Assembly (NCBI RefSeq): GCF_027172205.1
Contig: NC_070614.1
Span: forward strand, 53,492,501 to 53,556,500
Length of the DNA: 64,000 nucleotides
Origin: Podarcis raffonei
Lineage: Eukaryota > Chordata > Lepidosauria > Squamata > Lacertidae
Reading direction: 5' to 3'
The notes beneath the pieces were generated by a model. It saw only the letters and a program-made list of their open reading frames with translations. It did not search any database and had not been told where the DNA came from. The translations under genes were made by a program, and so were the position numbers. Numbering within the stretch: the first letter of the stretch is position 1; every line of letters starts with the position of its first letter. Of this stretch, positions 42,758 to 56,100 are shown piece by piece.

Positions 42758-43103
42758 AGGCCAGAAGGCTGATCGCCGAAGAATGGATGCTTTTGAACTA
42801 TGGTAAAAAGGTAAAGGGACCCCTGACCATTAGGTCCAGTCGTGGCTGACTCTGGGGTTGCGGCGCACATCTCGCTTTACTGGCCGAGGGAGCCGGCGTA
42901 CAGCTTCCGGGTCATGTGGCCAGCAGGACTAAGCCGCTTCTGGCGAACCAGAGCAGCGCACGGAAACGCTGTTTACCTTCCCACCGGAGCGGTACCTATT
43001 TATCTACTTGCACTTTGATGTGCTTTTGAACTGCTAGGTGGGCAGGAGCAGGGACCGAGCAACGGGAGCTGACCCTGTTGCGGTGATTTGAACCCCCGAC
43101 CGG
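42758..43103 (-). mobile_element. Sauria SINE inside a Bov-B scrap
   Basis: 42758-42802 is plus-strand Bov-B (aaggctgatcgccgaagaat), cut by an antisense Sauria SINE from 42805 that has lost its outermost head. Confidence 0.8.
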
Positions 43104-43274
43104 GAGGATAATTGGGTGCCCTCTTCCCACCTTGGATCAAATCTATGTTTCCAGGTGCCATACGAAAGCTGCAGAGATAGCGCAGGATAGTGCGCATCCT
43201 GGAAATGATCTCTTTCAGCTTCTGCCTTCTGGAAGAAGGTACAGGGTTATAAAGACTAGGACTAGCCGCCTAAG

Positions 43275-43735
43275 ACCTTGCCAACAAAGGTCCGTATAGT
43301 TAAAGCTCTGGTTTTCCCAGTAGTGATGTATGGAAGGGAGAGCAGGACCATAAAGAAGGCTGATCGCTGAAGAATGGATGTTTATGAATTCTGGTGCTGG
43401 AGGAGACTCTGGAGAGTCCCATGGACTGCAAGAAGATCCAACCTCTCCATTCTGAAGGAAATCAGCCCTGAGTGCTCACTGGAAGGACAGATCCTGAAGC
43501 TGAGGCTCCAAGACTTTGGCCACCTCATGAGAAGAGAAGACTTCCTGGAAAAGACCCTGATGTTGAGAAAGATGGAGGGCACAAGGAGAAGGGGGCGACG
43601 GAGGACGAGATGGTGGGACAGTGTTCTCGAAGCTACCAACATGAGTTTGACTGAACTGCGGGAGGCAGTGGAAGACAGGAGTGCCTGGCGTGCTCTGGTC
43701 CAGGGGGCCACAAAGAGGCGGACACGAGTAAACAA
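43275..43735 (+). mobile_element. Bov-B LINE 3' end
   Basis: [40 protein letters not shown], ending 'cgagtaaacaacaatg'. Confidence 0.92.
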
Positions 43736-43865
43736 CAATGGGCCAGAGTGATGTATTCCAAGCCCTGCCCACTCTTGTGCACCTGCGTAAAATCTGCCAC
43801 GATTCCAGCAGTTAGGACTCGAACCAATGGATTCAAATGAGATTCAGGCGAAGCATTAGGAGAGG

Positions 43866-44108
43866 GATCAGCAAATGTTTTCAACAGCGGGCTGGTCCAC
43901 TGTCCCTCAGACCTTGTGGGGGGCCGGACTGTATTTTGGAAAACAAAAAACGAATTCCTTTGCCCCACAAATAACCCAGAGATGCATTTTAAATAAAAGC
44001 ACACATTCTACTCCTGTAAAAACATGCTGATTCCTGGACAGTCCGCAGGCCGGATTGAGGAGGCGATTGGGCTGGATCAGGCCCCCCGGGGCCTTAGGTT
44101 GCCTACCC
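43866..44108. mobile_element. hAT-type MITE, sister of 19185-19425
   Basis: Starts 'agggatcagcaaatg' and ends 'ggttgcctaccc'. The inner 'ccccacaaataacccagaga' is the complement of the sister copy. A CR1 scrap lies just before it (43775-43865). Confidence 0.65.
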
Positions 44109-44950
44109 ACGCATTAGGACTTTGCTTTCAGACAGCAAGAGCCTGTCCCTGGGCTCTCCATCAGGAATTATTCCGATTCTGCAGTTCTAGGAGTGTCAGG
44201 ATGACAGCGGAGCAAAGGATCTTTCCAAGACAGTGCCATGATGAGTCCACCCAGTGTGTCTCATTGATTTGTTAATATATGTACCAGAGATATTTTTCAG
44301 CTAGAGGGCCACCCCACATTTCCTCCCCTCCTTAGGCAAAAGCAGGCAGGGCACCACCTGCAAATTTTACCTTTGTAAAGGAACTGGCAGGTGCAATTTG
44401 ACCCCCGCAAGAGTGTCAGTTTTGGGACAGCAGCCAGGGAAAAGCACCCCAGGAAAGGCAGAGAGACTAGATGAAGGAACGTCTCAGAGGGCTGCACAAA
44501 AGCAGCCCATCTTGGCTTGTGTGTCGGACTAGGACCTGGGAGGTCCGGGTTCGAATTCTGCCCCTCAGCCAGGAAGCTCCCAGTGGATGACTGCCTGCCT
44601 CGTGTGATTGTTGTCTATATTTCTATGATTGTACGATCCTATCCAATTCTACGATTCTGAACGTCAGTCATGGGGCCCTCCTTCCCAGACAGCGCTCGTT
44701 CTAGAAACCACCAAATTTTGTCCTTCCGCAGGTAAGCTGTTAAGTTAGCCAGACTTCTCGTCCACCTAGCTTGGGGAACAGCCTCTGTCCCTCACACAAA
44801 TATCCACTTGTAAGGAATGCCAGGAGCCCCTGGGCATGAGCAGGCTGAAGGCTAGGGCAGAACCCCTTCCAAACACGCCCCCCCACATCTCACCCCATTT
44901 CCCCTCTCTGTGTGCAGAGGCTGTAGACGTCGGACAAAACCGCACCACCA
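44109..44950. other. intergenic between FXR2 3' end and repeats
   Basis: No gene. 44510-44610 is a tRNA-like SINE scrap (gaggtccgggttcgaattct). Confidence 0.4.
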
Positions 44951-44954
44951 ACTT

Positions 44955-46303
44955 TGGCAAGACTCGTCGCATTTTATTGAAGGCCTGAGCAGCAGGAGTC
45001 ACCGGCTGAGGGGGCTCCGTTCTCCGTAAGCCGCCCCCCACCGGGCAGAGAGAGAAGAGAGACAGAGAAAACATGGCAGGCAGGACAGAAAGCAACCTTG
45101 GTATTTAGGCGTTGTTTTTTTCAAGAGTTGGGTTTTTTATTCTCTTTTTAAATACTGTACAGTGAAAAATAAATAGTCTCAACCGTCACAGATCAAATCC
45201 CCCCTTTTCCCCCACACACAAACACACAAACTCAAGGCAAGCCGCGCCAGGAGCGACGTCGCCACGTCCGCTTGCGCCCTAAAAGCCTGGCGTTTTCCTC
45301 TCTTTTTGCTGTTGTCTTCCACAGTGTTTTTAAGAATCAAAGGGGGGGAAATTAAGAAAAGGATTACTGGTCTGGGGTGGGCCTACAAAGCAGGTGCCTC
45401 GCGTCTCCTGTTTCTCCCTAGCAGAGCACCGCCTCGCCCGTCTCCTGGTTTGCAGAAGAGGGTCCTACCTCTCCGTGGCCAGAACCCCCCCTTTGGGGTG
45501 GGGAAAGGGGCGCACAGCCCAAAACAACCTCAGGACCCCTCTCTGTGCCCTGGGCGGGCCAGCCTTCCTGCTTCGCTCTCCCGGACGTGACCTCGCCTTT
45601 GATTTTTCACTAGTCAAAGAGGAAAGGGAACAAAAAAAAAAAACCACAAGAGCACTTTTGCGCCCTTGTGGTGTGTGTTGTGTGTGTGTCTGCATCGTCA
45701 TCAGAAGGCACAGATTTCTCTTCCCCCTCTCCTTTCTCCAGTTTTGAAAAGCCAGTTATTTTTTTATTTTCTCTCTTCACATTTTTGTTTCTAAACAGAA
45801 AAAAACTCTTATAAGTCACCAAAAACAGATGCATGTTAAGTCATAGTAGTTTTTCCCCCTACGCTGTGTGCGCCTCTAAGAAAAGGGAGGGGGGTTACGA
45901 GCTCAGGTAGCGTCAGAGATTCCCCCCCCCCTTTGACATAACAAGAGGGCAGAAAAGAAAAGAGAGGGGTTTCGTTTTGAATTTTTCACTGCCCTGTCTG
46001 GCTGCCACTGCTGAAAGCTTAACCAGGATGTGTTAAGAGCTGTGGTAAAGAAGAGTATCCCATCTTTGGCAAGCTTTTAACGAGCGCTAGATCATCATTA
46101 CCTTGGGATTCGGGTCAATTTGTTTCGTTTCGCTTTTTTTTTTTTTAAATAATGGTTTTGTTCTTAAACAAGAGACTGGTGTGGTGTTTATTTCGTTTTC
46201 TCTTTAAGATGTTGCAAGCAGGTGGAAAGTAGGGATCGCTTTCGTTTCAGAGGAGGGTTCGGCCGGCTGCGACTTGGGGCAGGGGCCCCGCACGCATGCG
46301 AGC
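44955..46303 (-). other. FXR2: FXR2 3' UTR
   Basis: About 1.35 kb of transposon-free sequence after the FXR2 stop codon. Minus-strand AATAAA signals lie at 44973-44978 (most distal), 45136-45141 and near 45760 and 46187, so alternative 3' ends are possible. Confidence 0.6.
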
Positions 46304-47153
46304 TTAGGACACGCCGTTCACCAGGGCAGCCACCTCCTCGCTGGCGGCAGCATGCTCGCCGTTCTCCGTAGGGCCGTTGACAACCTTGCTGGTGGTCTCA
46401 ACCTGGAGGAGAAGCCACAAAAAGCAAACCAGTGACCCCTTTGGCAGGCCCAGAAAACTTGAGAGAGAGGCATGGCTGCAGCCGGCCTAAATTGGTTTAT
46501 CATTTCCAGCAAGAAATACAGTGGTACCTTGGGTTACAGACGCTTCAGGTTACATTCACTTCAGGTTACAGACTCCGCTAACCCAGGGCAGCTGTTTATC
46601 AGCTCCACCTGGTACGCAGGCTAAGACCCTACCAGAGTGGCGCATGCTCTGGTTATCTCCCGCTTGGACTACTGCAACGCGCTCTACGTGGGGCTACCTT
46701 TGAAGGTGAACCGGAAACTGCAATTAATCCAGAATGCGGCAGCTAGACTGGGGACTGGGAGCGGCCGCCGGGACCACATAACACTGGTTCTGAGAGATCT
46801 GCATTGGCTCCCAGTACGTTTCCGAGCACAATTCAAAGTGTTGGTGCTGACCTTTAAAGCCCTAAACGGCCTCGGTCCTGTATACCTGAAGGAGCGTCTC
46901 CACCCCCATCATTCTGCCCGGACACAGAGCTCCAGCGCAGAGGGCCTTCTCGGTAGTGGCACCCACCCTGTGGAACACCCTCCCTTCAGATGTGAAGGAA
47001 ATAAGCAGCTATCCTATCTTTAGAAGACATCTGAAGGCGGCCCTGTTCATGGAAGTTTTTAATATTTAACGCTGTACTGTTTTTAACACTTGATTAGGAG
47101 CCGCCCAGAGTGGCTGGGGAGACTCAGCCAGATGGGCGGGGTATAAATAATAA

Positions 47154-47199
<46 letters not shown>

Positions 47200-50100
47200 T
47201 TGCTTCAGGATGAGAACAGAAATCGTGCTCCGGCAGCAGTGGGAGGCCCCATTAGCTAAAGTGGTGCTTCAGGTTAAGAACAGTTTCAGGTTAAGAACGG
47301 ACCTCCAGAACGAATTAAGTTCTTAACCTGAGGCACCACTGTAGTATCTTTATATTTCTTTCATGGTGACAATTTTTCTTCAGCTACGGTGTTTATTTCT
47401 TGGACGGAAAAAATGTTACTTGAACAGCTGCTGAAACCTTACTTTAAAATAAAATAAAAAAGCAAAACGACTTTTTTTTAAAACACGTTTAAAATAAACT
47501 TCCCCCAAAATGGTTGTTCTCTCACTTCTCAACCATCTTCTTCCACACTCTGTATAAAAAGGACATTATTGCACCTGATCAGAACTTCACAGAGGCGTCA
47601 AGATGGCGCAGCATCAATGTGCAAAATCCTGTTTCACCATCACAGGCTTCCCAGTCTGGGCTGAGGAGCAGGATCACAGCAGCCTGACGGCAGCTGCGGC
47701 AACAAGCCCAAATTGGTTTTTGTGGCTCCCCGCACCCCAAATATTACAAAGAAAAACCTCTTGCTGTTTTTCTCAGAAGCTGCCACGTTTTTGTTCCAGG
47801 TGCCCCAAATTGTAGAACACACACACACAGAGCCTTCTGGGGCACGAGGCACAAAGCTCTCCAAAACCCTGCCCCAAAAACGGCCTTTGCTCACCTTCTG
47901 CTTGGGTGCGTTGTCCTCCGACGACTTCTCTCGGCTCTCTTTGCGCGGTGGGTGCTGACGGCTCTGAGACTCTGCTCGGGAAATGTAATCGGCTACGGTG
48001 ACTGTTGGCGATGGGGAGGGAGGGGGGAAAAAGAAACAAGGTCACGCACGGAAAAGCCCAAGCAGGTGATGGCGCAGAACCTTCCCCAAAGGAAGAGAGG
48101 AAGGCCGAATGGCGATACCTTGCTGGCGGTCCCGGCTGATGGAGCCGTCCACACGGTTGCCGCGGTTGCGTCGGCGCCTGCTTCGGTTCCGTCTCTGCGG
48201 TTTAGACTCTTCCTCTGGCGGAGAGAAAAGGCAGGGCATACTCAGGAGGGATAGGAAGGCTGTCTGTCAACCTGAGTGACTCCTCTATGGCCGGCCTTCC
48301 AAACCCCTCCCCACGCAGCCTGTCAATGGGCTCTCACTGAGCTGCGCTCCCTATCACAACCCCCAGGTCTGTCATTCCTGAACTGCAGGGGTTGGACTAG
48401 ATGGGAGCGCCTTCCATCTCCACAGTTCTGCTATATTACAAGTGGTACCTCGGGTTAAGAATTTAATCCGTTCCGGAGGTCCGTTCTTAACCTGAAACTG
48501 TTCTGAACCTGAAGCACCACTTTAGCTAATGGGGCCTCCTGCTGCCGCCACCGGAGCACGATTTCTGTTCTCATCCTGAAGCAAAGTTCTTAACCCGAGG
48601 TACTATTTCTGGGTTAGCAGAGTCTGTAACCTGAAGCGTCTGTAACCCGAGGTACCACGCTTCAGGTTACAGACTCCGCTAACCCAGAAAGAGTACTTTG
48701 GGTTAAGAACTTTGCTTCAGGATGAGAACAGAAATTGCGAGGCGGCAGCGGGAGACCCCATAAGCTAAAGTGGTGCTTCAGGTTAAAAACAGTTTCAGGT
48801 TAATAGACCTCCAGAACGAATTAAGTTCTTAACCCGAGGTTCCACTGTATTCTCTTTTTCTTTTAAATGATATTTATTAAAGTTTCAAACAAAATTACAA
48901 TAATACAAAAAAAAAAAACACAAAAAAGAGGAAATAAAATACAAAAAACAGAAAAAATAGAATAACAATTAAAAACCAATCAGTCTTTCCATATCTTGTC
49001 TTTCGTTCACTTGTTTCCCGGACCTCCTCACACCTCCCTTTTTTGCATCCCAGATCAGTTAATTAATCAGTTAATTCAGCAAATCCTTTCCCTTTTTGTT
49101 CTTATCTTAATCCTTAATCTTAGTATATTATTACTTCAAGTTCCCATCTATTAACAATCCATTTTTACATAGACCTTAATAACATTGCTGCTAAAACCAC
49201 TTAACTTCATTCCAACATCATTCTAACATTCATTAATTTTACAATATTTCTGTAAATAGTCTTTAAATTTCTTCCAATCTTCTTCCACCGACTCTTCTCC
49301 CTGGTCTCGGATTCTGCCTGTCATCTCCGCCAGTTCCATATAGTCCATCACCTTCATCTGCCATTCTTCCAGTGTGGGTAAATCTTGTGTCTTCCAGTAC
49401 TTTGCAATAAGTATTCTTGCTGCTGTTGTTGCATACATAAAGAAAGTTCTATCCTTCTTTGGCACCAATTGGCTGACAATGCCCAGGAGAAAGGCCTCTG
49501 GTTTCTTCAGGAAGGTATATTTAAATACCTTTTTCATTTCATTATATATCATCTCCCAGAAAGCCTTTATCCTTGGGCACGTCCACCAAAGGTGAAAGAA
49601 TGTACCTTCAGTTTCTTTACATTTCCAACACTTATTATCGGGCAAGTGATAGATTTTTGCAAGCTTGACTGGTGTCATGTACCACCTGTATATCATTTTC
49701 ATAATATTCTCTCTTAAGGCATTACATGCCGTAAACTTCATACCTGTGGTACCTGTGTATTCTCTTTCCTGGGTAGTCACAGTCAGCTCAGATCCCATCA
49801 GCTTACATTAATATTAATGAAATATTATTTCGTTCATAATAAAAATAACTCTCCCTTTGCCCTAAGGTCCCTGGGTGCATTACAGCATCAAACTACAGAC
49901 AATATTAAAAACAGTTTACAAAAACTTATGATCACAAAAACAAGGTGGGTCTTAAAAATATACCCCTCAAGTGTCAAAGGTCAGGATAAAGAGGTGCGTT
50001 AAGGATTTATGGCCCCTTTTGTCTCATTGACAATGGCACTCAACTGGCCAAACGTGAGCAGAATCAGACCCTCAGTTCCAGCCACCACAGGTGCAACTTT

Positions 50101-53100
50101 AAAAGCAAAGTAGGCACAGCACTGGATTTATTTATTCACAAAGATATTTCTATATCGCTCTGTTGTAAAAATCTGTATATAGCCATATTGCAGCCATACT
50201 TCAAAACAGGAATAGGAAGGTTTTCAGCAGGCATTTAAAAGCGGGCGGGGAAGGCAGGTAGGGGCGACCAGAACCATGTTAGACTGACCCCCTCCACCAG
50301 GAAAAAGACCCATGAGCCCCATCTTCCACATCTCCTAGCTCTTCTTGATCCCCAAAACCTACAGCTGGGAATGGGCCTGCCCCACCCTCCACTCACCCAG
50401 GCCGTTCTCGTTGACAGACATGTTGTCCGACTCCAGGCCTCCGTCCATCATGGTGGCGTCTTCGTCAGTGCGGCGCCGGCGGGACCGACGTCGGCGGTTG
50501 CTGACAGGCTGCGACTCGCTGGCGTCCGTGTCCGCGGTCTGGTCGGTTTCGGTGTTGTCCAGCAGGCTGTAAGGGTTGCTGTCGGGGTCTTTCAATACTG
50601 CAGAGGGAAGAGGTCGCCTGTCAACTGTTTTTGCTGTGCAAAGTGGTGGGGAAGTCAAAACTTGATGCCCGCCCCCTCAGCCCGCCGTCCCAAGGCTGGA
50701 GAAGCGAGGCACCAGGCTTAGTGGAAGAGGTGCAAGGCTCTGAAGAAGGGTCCTAGACATAGCTGTCAAGCGTCCCTTATTTGGAGGGACAGTCCCTTAT
50801 CCCAGCGCCGTGTCCCGCTGCTGTCCCTTATTGATCGATGTTCCTTAAATTTCCCGGGTTTCAAAGGAAGCAGCTCCTCTCCCTCCCTCCCTGCCGGCCA
50901 ACTGTGTTGCTTGGCTGCCCGGTCTGCCCCCCTCTGGCCTCCTCTCACCAGCCTCGGCCCCCAGGAACCCCTCCCTGCCGGGACTGGCGGGAGCCTCGGG
51001 CCCTTCCTTCGCCATCCTCCTCGCGGCCGCCGAACTGAGCATCTCTGCCTGGGGCCTCCCCTCTGCCCATCGCCGCTGCCGCTAGGCCGTACTGCGGCTG
51101 TTCCATCGAAGGACCCAAATGAGATGGGCAGCCTGGCATGGCCTATGAATTGCTGAGGAGCCTTGAGAGGAGAGCGAGGGCAACCACAGAGAAAGCAGTT
51201 CAGAGAGAGGAGGAAGAGGCGGAGGCGGAGGCGCAGGCAGGTGTTCCAAGGGCCACAAGGGAAGGACCGCAAACGCTTCTCCCATAGATTTGTAGTGGTA
51301 GACTAGCATAGATGGTCTGATCCGCGGGTTTACTTTGGGCGCTATTTCCCCCCCCCTTCCTCCCGCCCCACCTGAAGGAATTGAGAGCTGCAGATGGAGT
51401 ACGAGAGAAAAGATACAGAACTGCAGCAGCATCTTCGTAGCTTGGACTTCGTTTTGCGCAAAAAGTGGTTGCTGCTTGTAGTTATTTCATTGCAGTGTTT
51501 CATCGGCTGGTGTCTTGAGCAGCAACCTCTGGAAACAAAGGGCTAAAAACCGGCGCTGCTGGTCCCTTATTTTCAAGGCTGCTGGTCCCTTATTTTCAAA
51601 TCTGTCAGTTGACAGCTATGGTCCTAGAGGCCTCCCAGCTCCTTCCCAAAGCTGGGGAAATGCGAAATAGGCTTTGGGTCGGAGGCTGGAGGACTCTAGG
51701 ACCCTGTCAGAGGGTCCTCTCGCTGCCTTCCCAAAGCTTTGCTCACCTGGTTTTGTGGGGGGCAGTGTTAGGGTGTCAAATGTTCCAAAAAAAGGCCTCG
51801 AAGGCTACCATATATTAGACCACCCTGTCCTAGGCCTTTGTATAGGAAATCCAGAGCTCAACAGCCACTGAGGTGTCTTTAGGCTGTTCACCCACCAAGT
51901 CACAGCAACGCTCGAATCCAGCTGGCCACCCAGCCCATGAACATCCTGCTCAGGGTTTGGGACACAAGAGTGACGGAGCGCCCCCCTGCTTTCTGGCTGC
52001 GGGGAACCCAAAAAGGCTTCCGCTTCTTTCGTACCTGAACTGATGGAGGAGCTGCTGTACTTGCTGCCGCCTCCTCCACTGCTGCTACTTCCGCGAGGCG
52101 CCGGAGCGGGGCCCCGCCCCCGCCCCACCCCTGGCCGTCTGCGGTTGTCCTCCGGGCGATGGTCACGGTCGCTGAGCGGCGGGCACTCGTAGTCCTCTCT
52201 CTTTTCAGACTCCGTTTCCGAAGCGTTGGACACGTCCGAGTTGGTAGCTAGGGAGACGAGGCGAGGAAAGAGGGGGCTCAAGTGAGAACTTAAGTGGCGG
52301 GGCTTAGAGCAGGGGCTCCGGCAAGCTGCTCTCAGCAGACACCCCACCCCTTTTTGAGTCTGGATGCTGCAGGTGAACCTGTGCAGCAGGGGGAAAGACT
52401 GCTGGCGGCCTAAATCAGTTTATCATTTCCAGCAAGAAATACAGTGGTACCTCAGGTTACAGACGCTTCAGGAGACTGCTTGCCTCCAGGCAGGAAGTCG
52501 CACTCACTGTTTCATTTAGCAAAACCTCTAACTCAGGCTTTCTCAACCTGTGGGTCCCCAGATGTTGTTGAACTACAACTCCCATCACCCCTAGCTAGCA
52601 AGGCCAGAGCTCAGGGATGATGGGAGTTGTAGTCCAACAACATCTGGGGACCCACACGTTGAGAAAGGCTGCTCTAACTGCTTTACAAGACTCTAAAAGT
52701 ATTAAATGTCGAAATATCCTAAATACCGTAAAATTTCCACAAATGGAGATCAGCATGCAGCAAATTTGCCACAGCAAGCAGGATAAATGCTCCTAATCTT
52801 CAACATAGGCAAATGAGTTTTTAAAAGTAAAGGTAAAGGACCCCTGACAGTTAAGTTCAGTCGCAGACGACTGTGGGGTTGCGGCGCTCATCTCGCTTTA
52901 CTGGCCAAGGGAGCCGGCGTCCAGCTTCCGGGTCATGTGGCCAGCATGACTAAGCCGCTTCTGGCGAAACCAGAGCAGCGCACAGAAACGCCGTTTACCT
53001 TCCCGCCAGAGTGGTACCTATTTATCTACTTGCACTTTGGATGTGCTTTCGAACTGCTAGGTTGGCAGGAGCAGGGACCGAGCAACAGGAGCTCACCCCG

Positions 53101-56100
53101 TCAAGGGGATTCGAACCGCCGACCTTCCGATCGGCCACCCTAGGCTCTGTGGTTTAGTCCACAGCGCCACCTGCGTCCCAAATGAGTTTTTAAAAGATGC
53201 TTAAAATGTCCAACAGGTGGAGCTTCCTGAATCTCTTACGGTTGCGAAGGTGTCCCATAATCGAATGGTTGTAACCATAAGCTCGCTTCCATCAAGTTTT
53301 CAGGTGTCAAGCACACTAGCTGAGGCAATGCTTGCACAACCACGTTTCACACAGAGCAATGAACTTGGTTGTCCACAGAACCTCCCCACCCCAGGTAGAA
53401 GATATTCATTCCCAATCCAGAAAGGGGCACCACTAAACACACTCACAGGTAGTTCGCTATCCTGATCCAACAGCCATCACCGGGCACAAGAGCTTCTTCC
53501 CAAACTGCTAACGTTCTGCCCTCCAGTTGTTCTGGAGCAAGGAGAGTGGACCTGTTCCCACTTGTCTTTCCTGCTTCCAATGCTAAACAGCTGATTTGGA
53601 GGGATGCTATACAACTGATTTGAGGATAAACGGCTGATTTGGTGGGATGCGAAACTGATTTGATGTTAAACGGGTGATTTGGTGGGGTGTTAAATGGCTG
53701 ATTTGGTGGAATGCTAAACAACTGATTTGATGTTAAACGGCTGATTTGGAGGGATGTTAAATGGCTGATTTGGAGGGATGTTAAATGGCTGATTTGGTGG
53801 GATGCTAAACAACTGATTTGATGTTAAATGGCTGATTTGGAGGGATGTTAAATGGCTGATTTGGTGGGATGCTAAACAACTGATTTGATGTTAAATGGCT
53901 GATTTGGAGGGATGTTAAATGGCTGATTTGGTGGAATGCTAAACAACTAATTTGATGTTAAACGGCTGATTTGGAGGGATGTTAAACGGCTGATTTGATG
54001 TTAAATGGCTGATTTGGTGGGATGCGAAACAACTGATTTAAGTTAAACGGCTGATTTGGTGGAATGCTAAACAACTAATTTGATGTTAAACAGCTGATTT
54101 GGAGGGATGCTAAACAACTGATTTGATGTTAAACAGCTGATTTGGAGGGATGCTAAACAACTGATTTGATGTTAAACAGCTGATTTAGAGGGATGCTAAA
54201 CAACTGATTTGATGTTAAACGGCTGATTTGGTGGGCTGTTATCAATGTGATACAAAGAGCTCTTCCATTTGTGCAATCCCCAGATATTCTGGGCGCAGTC
54301 CTTTGCCACCAGGAATACAGCAGGCCTCACCCAACTCACCATAGCCAGAGTTGGGGCCCCTGCGCCCACGGCCGCCGCGCCCACCGTAGCTGCCCCCGTA
54401 GGTCCGCGTGCCGTGCAGGGAGGAGGAAGTGCTCTCGTCCGTGGTGTAGCCGCCCCGCTCCTTATCCGACCGGTTGGAGAGGGGGCGGAAGCCCAGGCCG
54501 ATCTGGCGCAGCTGCTCATCGATCTGCAGCCGCTCCAGGCGCAGCTGCTCCACCTCCTAGCAGGGGGAAGGGGAAAGGGTTGAGAACAAGGCCCCAGGCC
54601 GCCACCCCACCCCCCAGTCGGTGAGGAGCCAAGGGCCTCGCAGAGAAGGAGGGAAGAGTGTCTGTCTGCTTCAAGAGTGCCGTGGAATTTACACCGGCCG
54701 TCTCTCAGCAGCGCTTGAAAAAAGCTGGGGGAAAGTCGGGCAGGAAGGACACAAATGGTATGGACTCTTCCAGGGCCCCCAAGCGCCTTCCCCAAAAGAA
54801 CTGCACAAAAGCATTCAGGGGGCACCCCAGCTACACCTTCTGGACTTCACTCATTTTATTTGTATGCCGCTTTCTATGCCCCCCCCAAACCACACACTCA
54901 AAGAAAACAGGACTGCAATTCAAAACCAAACAGTGCAAAATGAAATTTTATAACCATAGTAAGTATAGTAAAGGTAAAGGGACCCCTGACCGTTAGGTCC
55001 AGTCGTGGCCGACTCTGGGGTTGTGGCGCTCATCTCGTTTTACTGGCCGAGGGAGCCGGCATACAGCTTCCAGGTCATGTGGCCAGCAGGACTAAGCCGC
55101 TTCTGGCGAACCAGAGCAGCACACAGAAACGCCGTTTACCTTCCTATTTATCTACTTGCACTTTTTGACATGCTTTCGAACTGCTAGGTTGGCAGGAGCA
55201 GGGACCGAGCAACGGGAGCTCACCCCGTCACAGGGATTCGAACCGCCAACCTTCTGATCGGCAAGTCCTAGACTCTGTGGTTTAACCCACAGCGCCACCC
55301 ACGTCCCCAGTAAGTATAGTAACATACCCCAAAAAACCAACCCCCAAAATTCAGTGCTGTAAGCAATATCCAGCACCCAACAGCAAAAATAAAAAAGGAG
55401 ATTGACAGTTTCCCCTTGGTCCTGGAAAGACCTGTCCTGTGATCTTGCTCAGAGATCTGCAGCAGATTCCAAGGGGAAGGAGGAGGGGTAGCTAGAAAGC
55501 TGGCCTCCCATGATGCTGATCTTTAAACATCAACGTGTCAGCACCTGGGGGGGGGGGAGAGGCAGAGGTCCACAGAACCGGGCGGCAGTTCCAACATTCT
55601 GCACCTGTGTCCCGAAATGGAGGGGTCTGGCGAAGATGGCTCTGGCCCCAGGGCGATGGAAGCAGGTTTGCCCCGTGGCCCCATCCTCCCTCGCCACAGC
55701 CCAGGAGAACCACACCAGCGGCCTTACCTGAAGGTAGGAAAGATGGTACTCCAGCAGCGCCTGCGCATTGCTGATGTTCTCCCGCGTTCCCACAAAGATG
55801 AAAGGGACCATCCCCTGGGGAAAGGAGACAGGGAGGTTGGCAAAGAGCAGGCACCTTTTACCCAGGCAGAAGACAGAGAGGTTACCAGGGCTGCCAGCTT
55901 TAAAGCCAATTAGTCAACGTTCCCCGCAGAGGCATCCCAGTTAAACCAAAGGGATGACGTTTTGTGCTCTGGGAAAGCAGAGTTTCGACCAGAGCGGGAC
56001 AGAGGGCAGGCCCGTGTGAGTTTTCGAGAGGGAAAGATTATCGGGATCCAAGAAAGAAAGCAAGAAAGAGTCAGAGACATACATTTGGTTCTTGTCCAAT

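Noticed and set aside
50766-51272. 168-codon ORF inside the hAT-type element
   Set aside because: Low-complexity, CpG-driven frame with no recognisable domain; kept only as a note on the element.
53590-54238. CRISPR-like regular repeats
   Set aside because: No conserved repeat with unique spacers; it is a eukaryotic intronic minisatellite.
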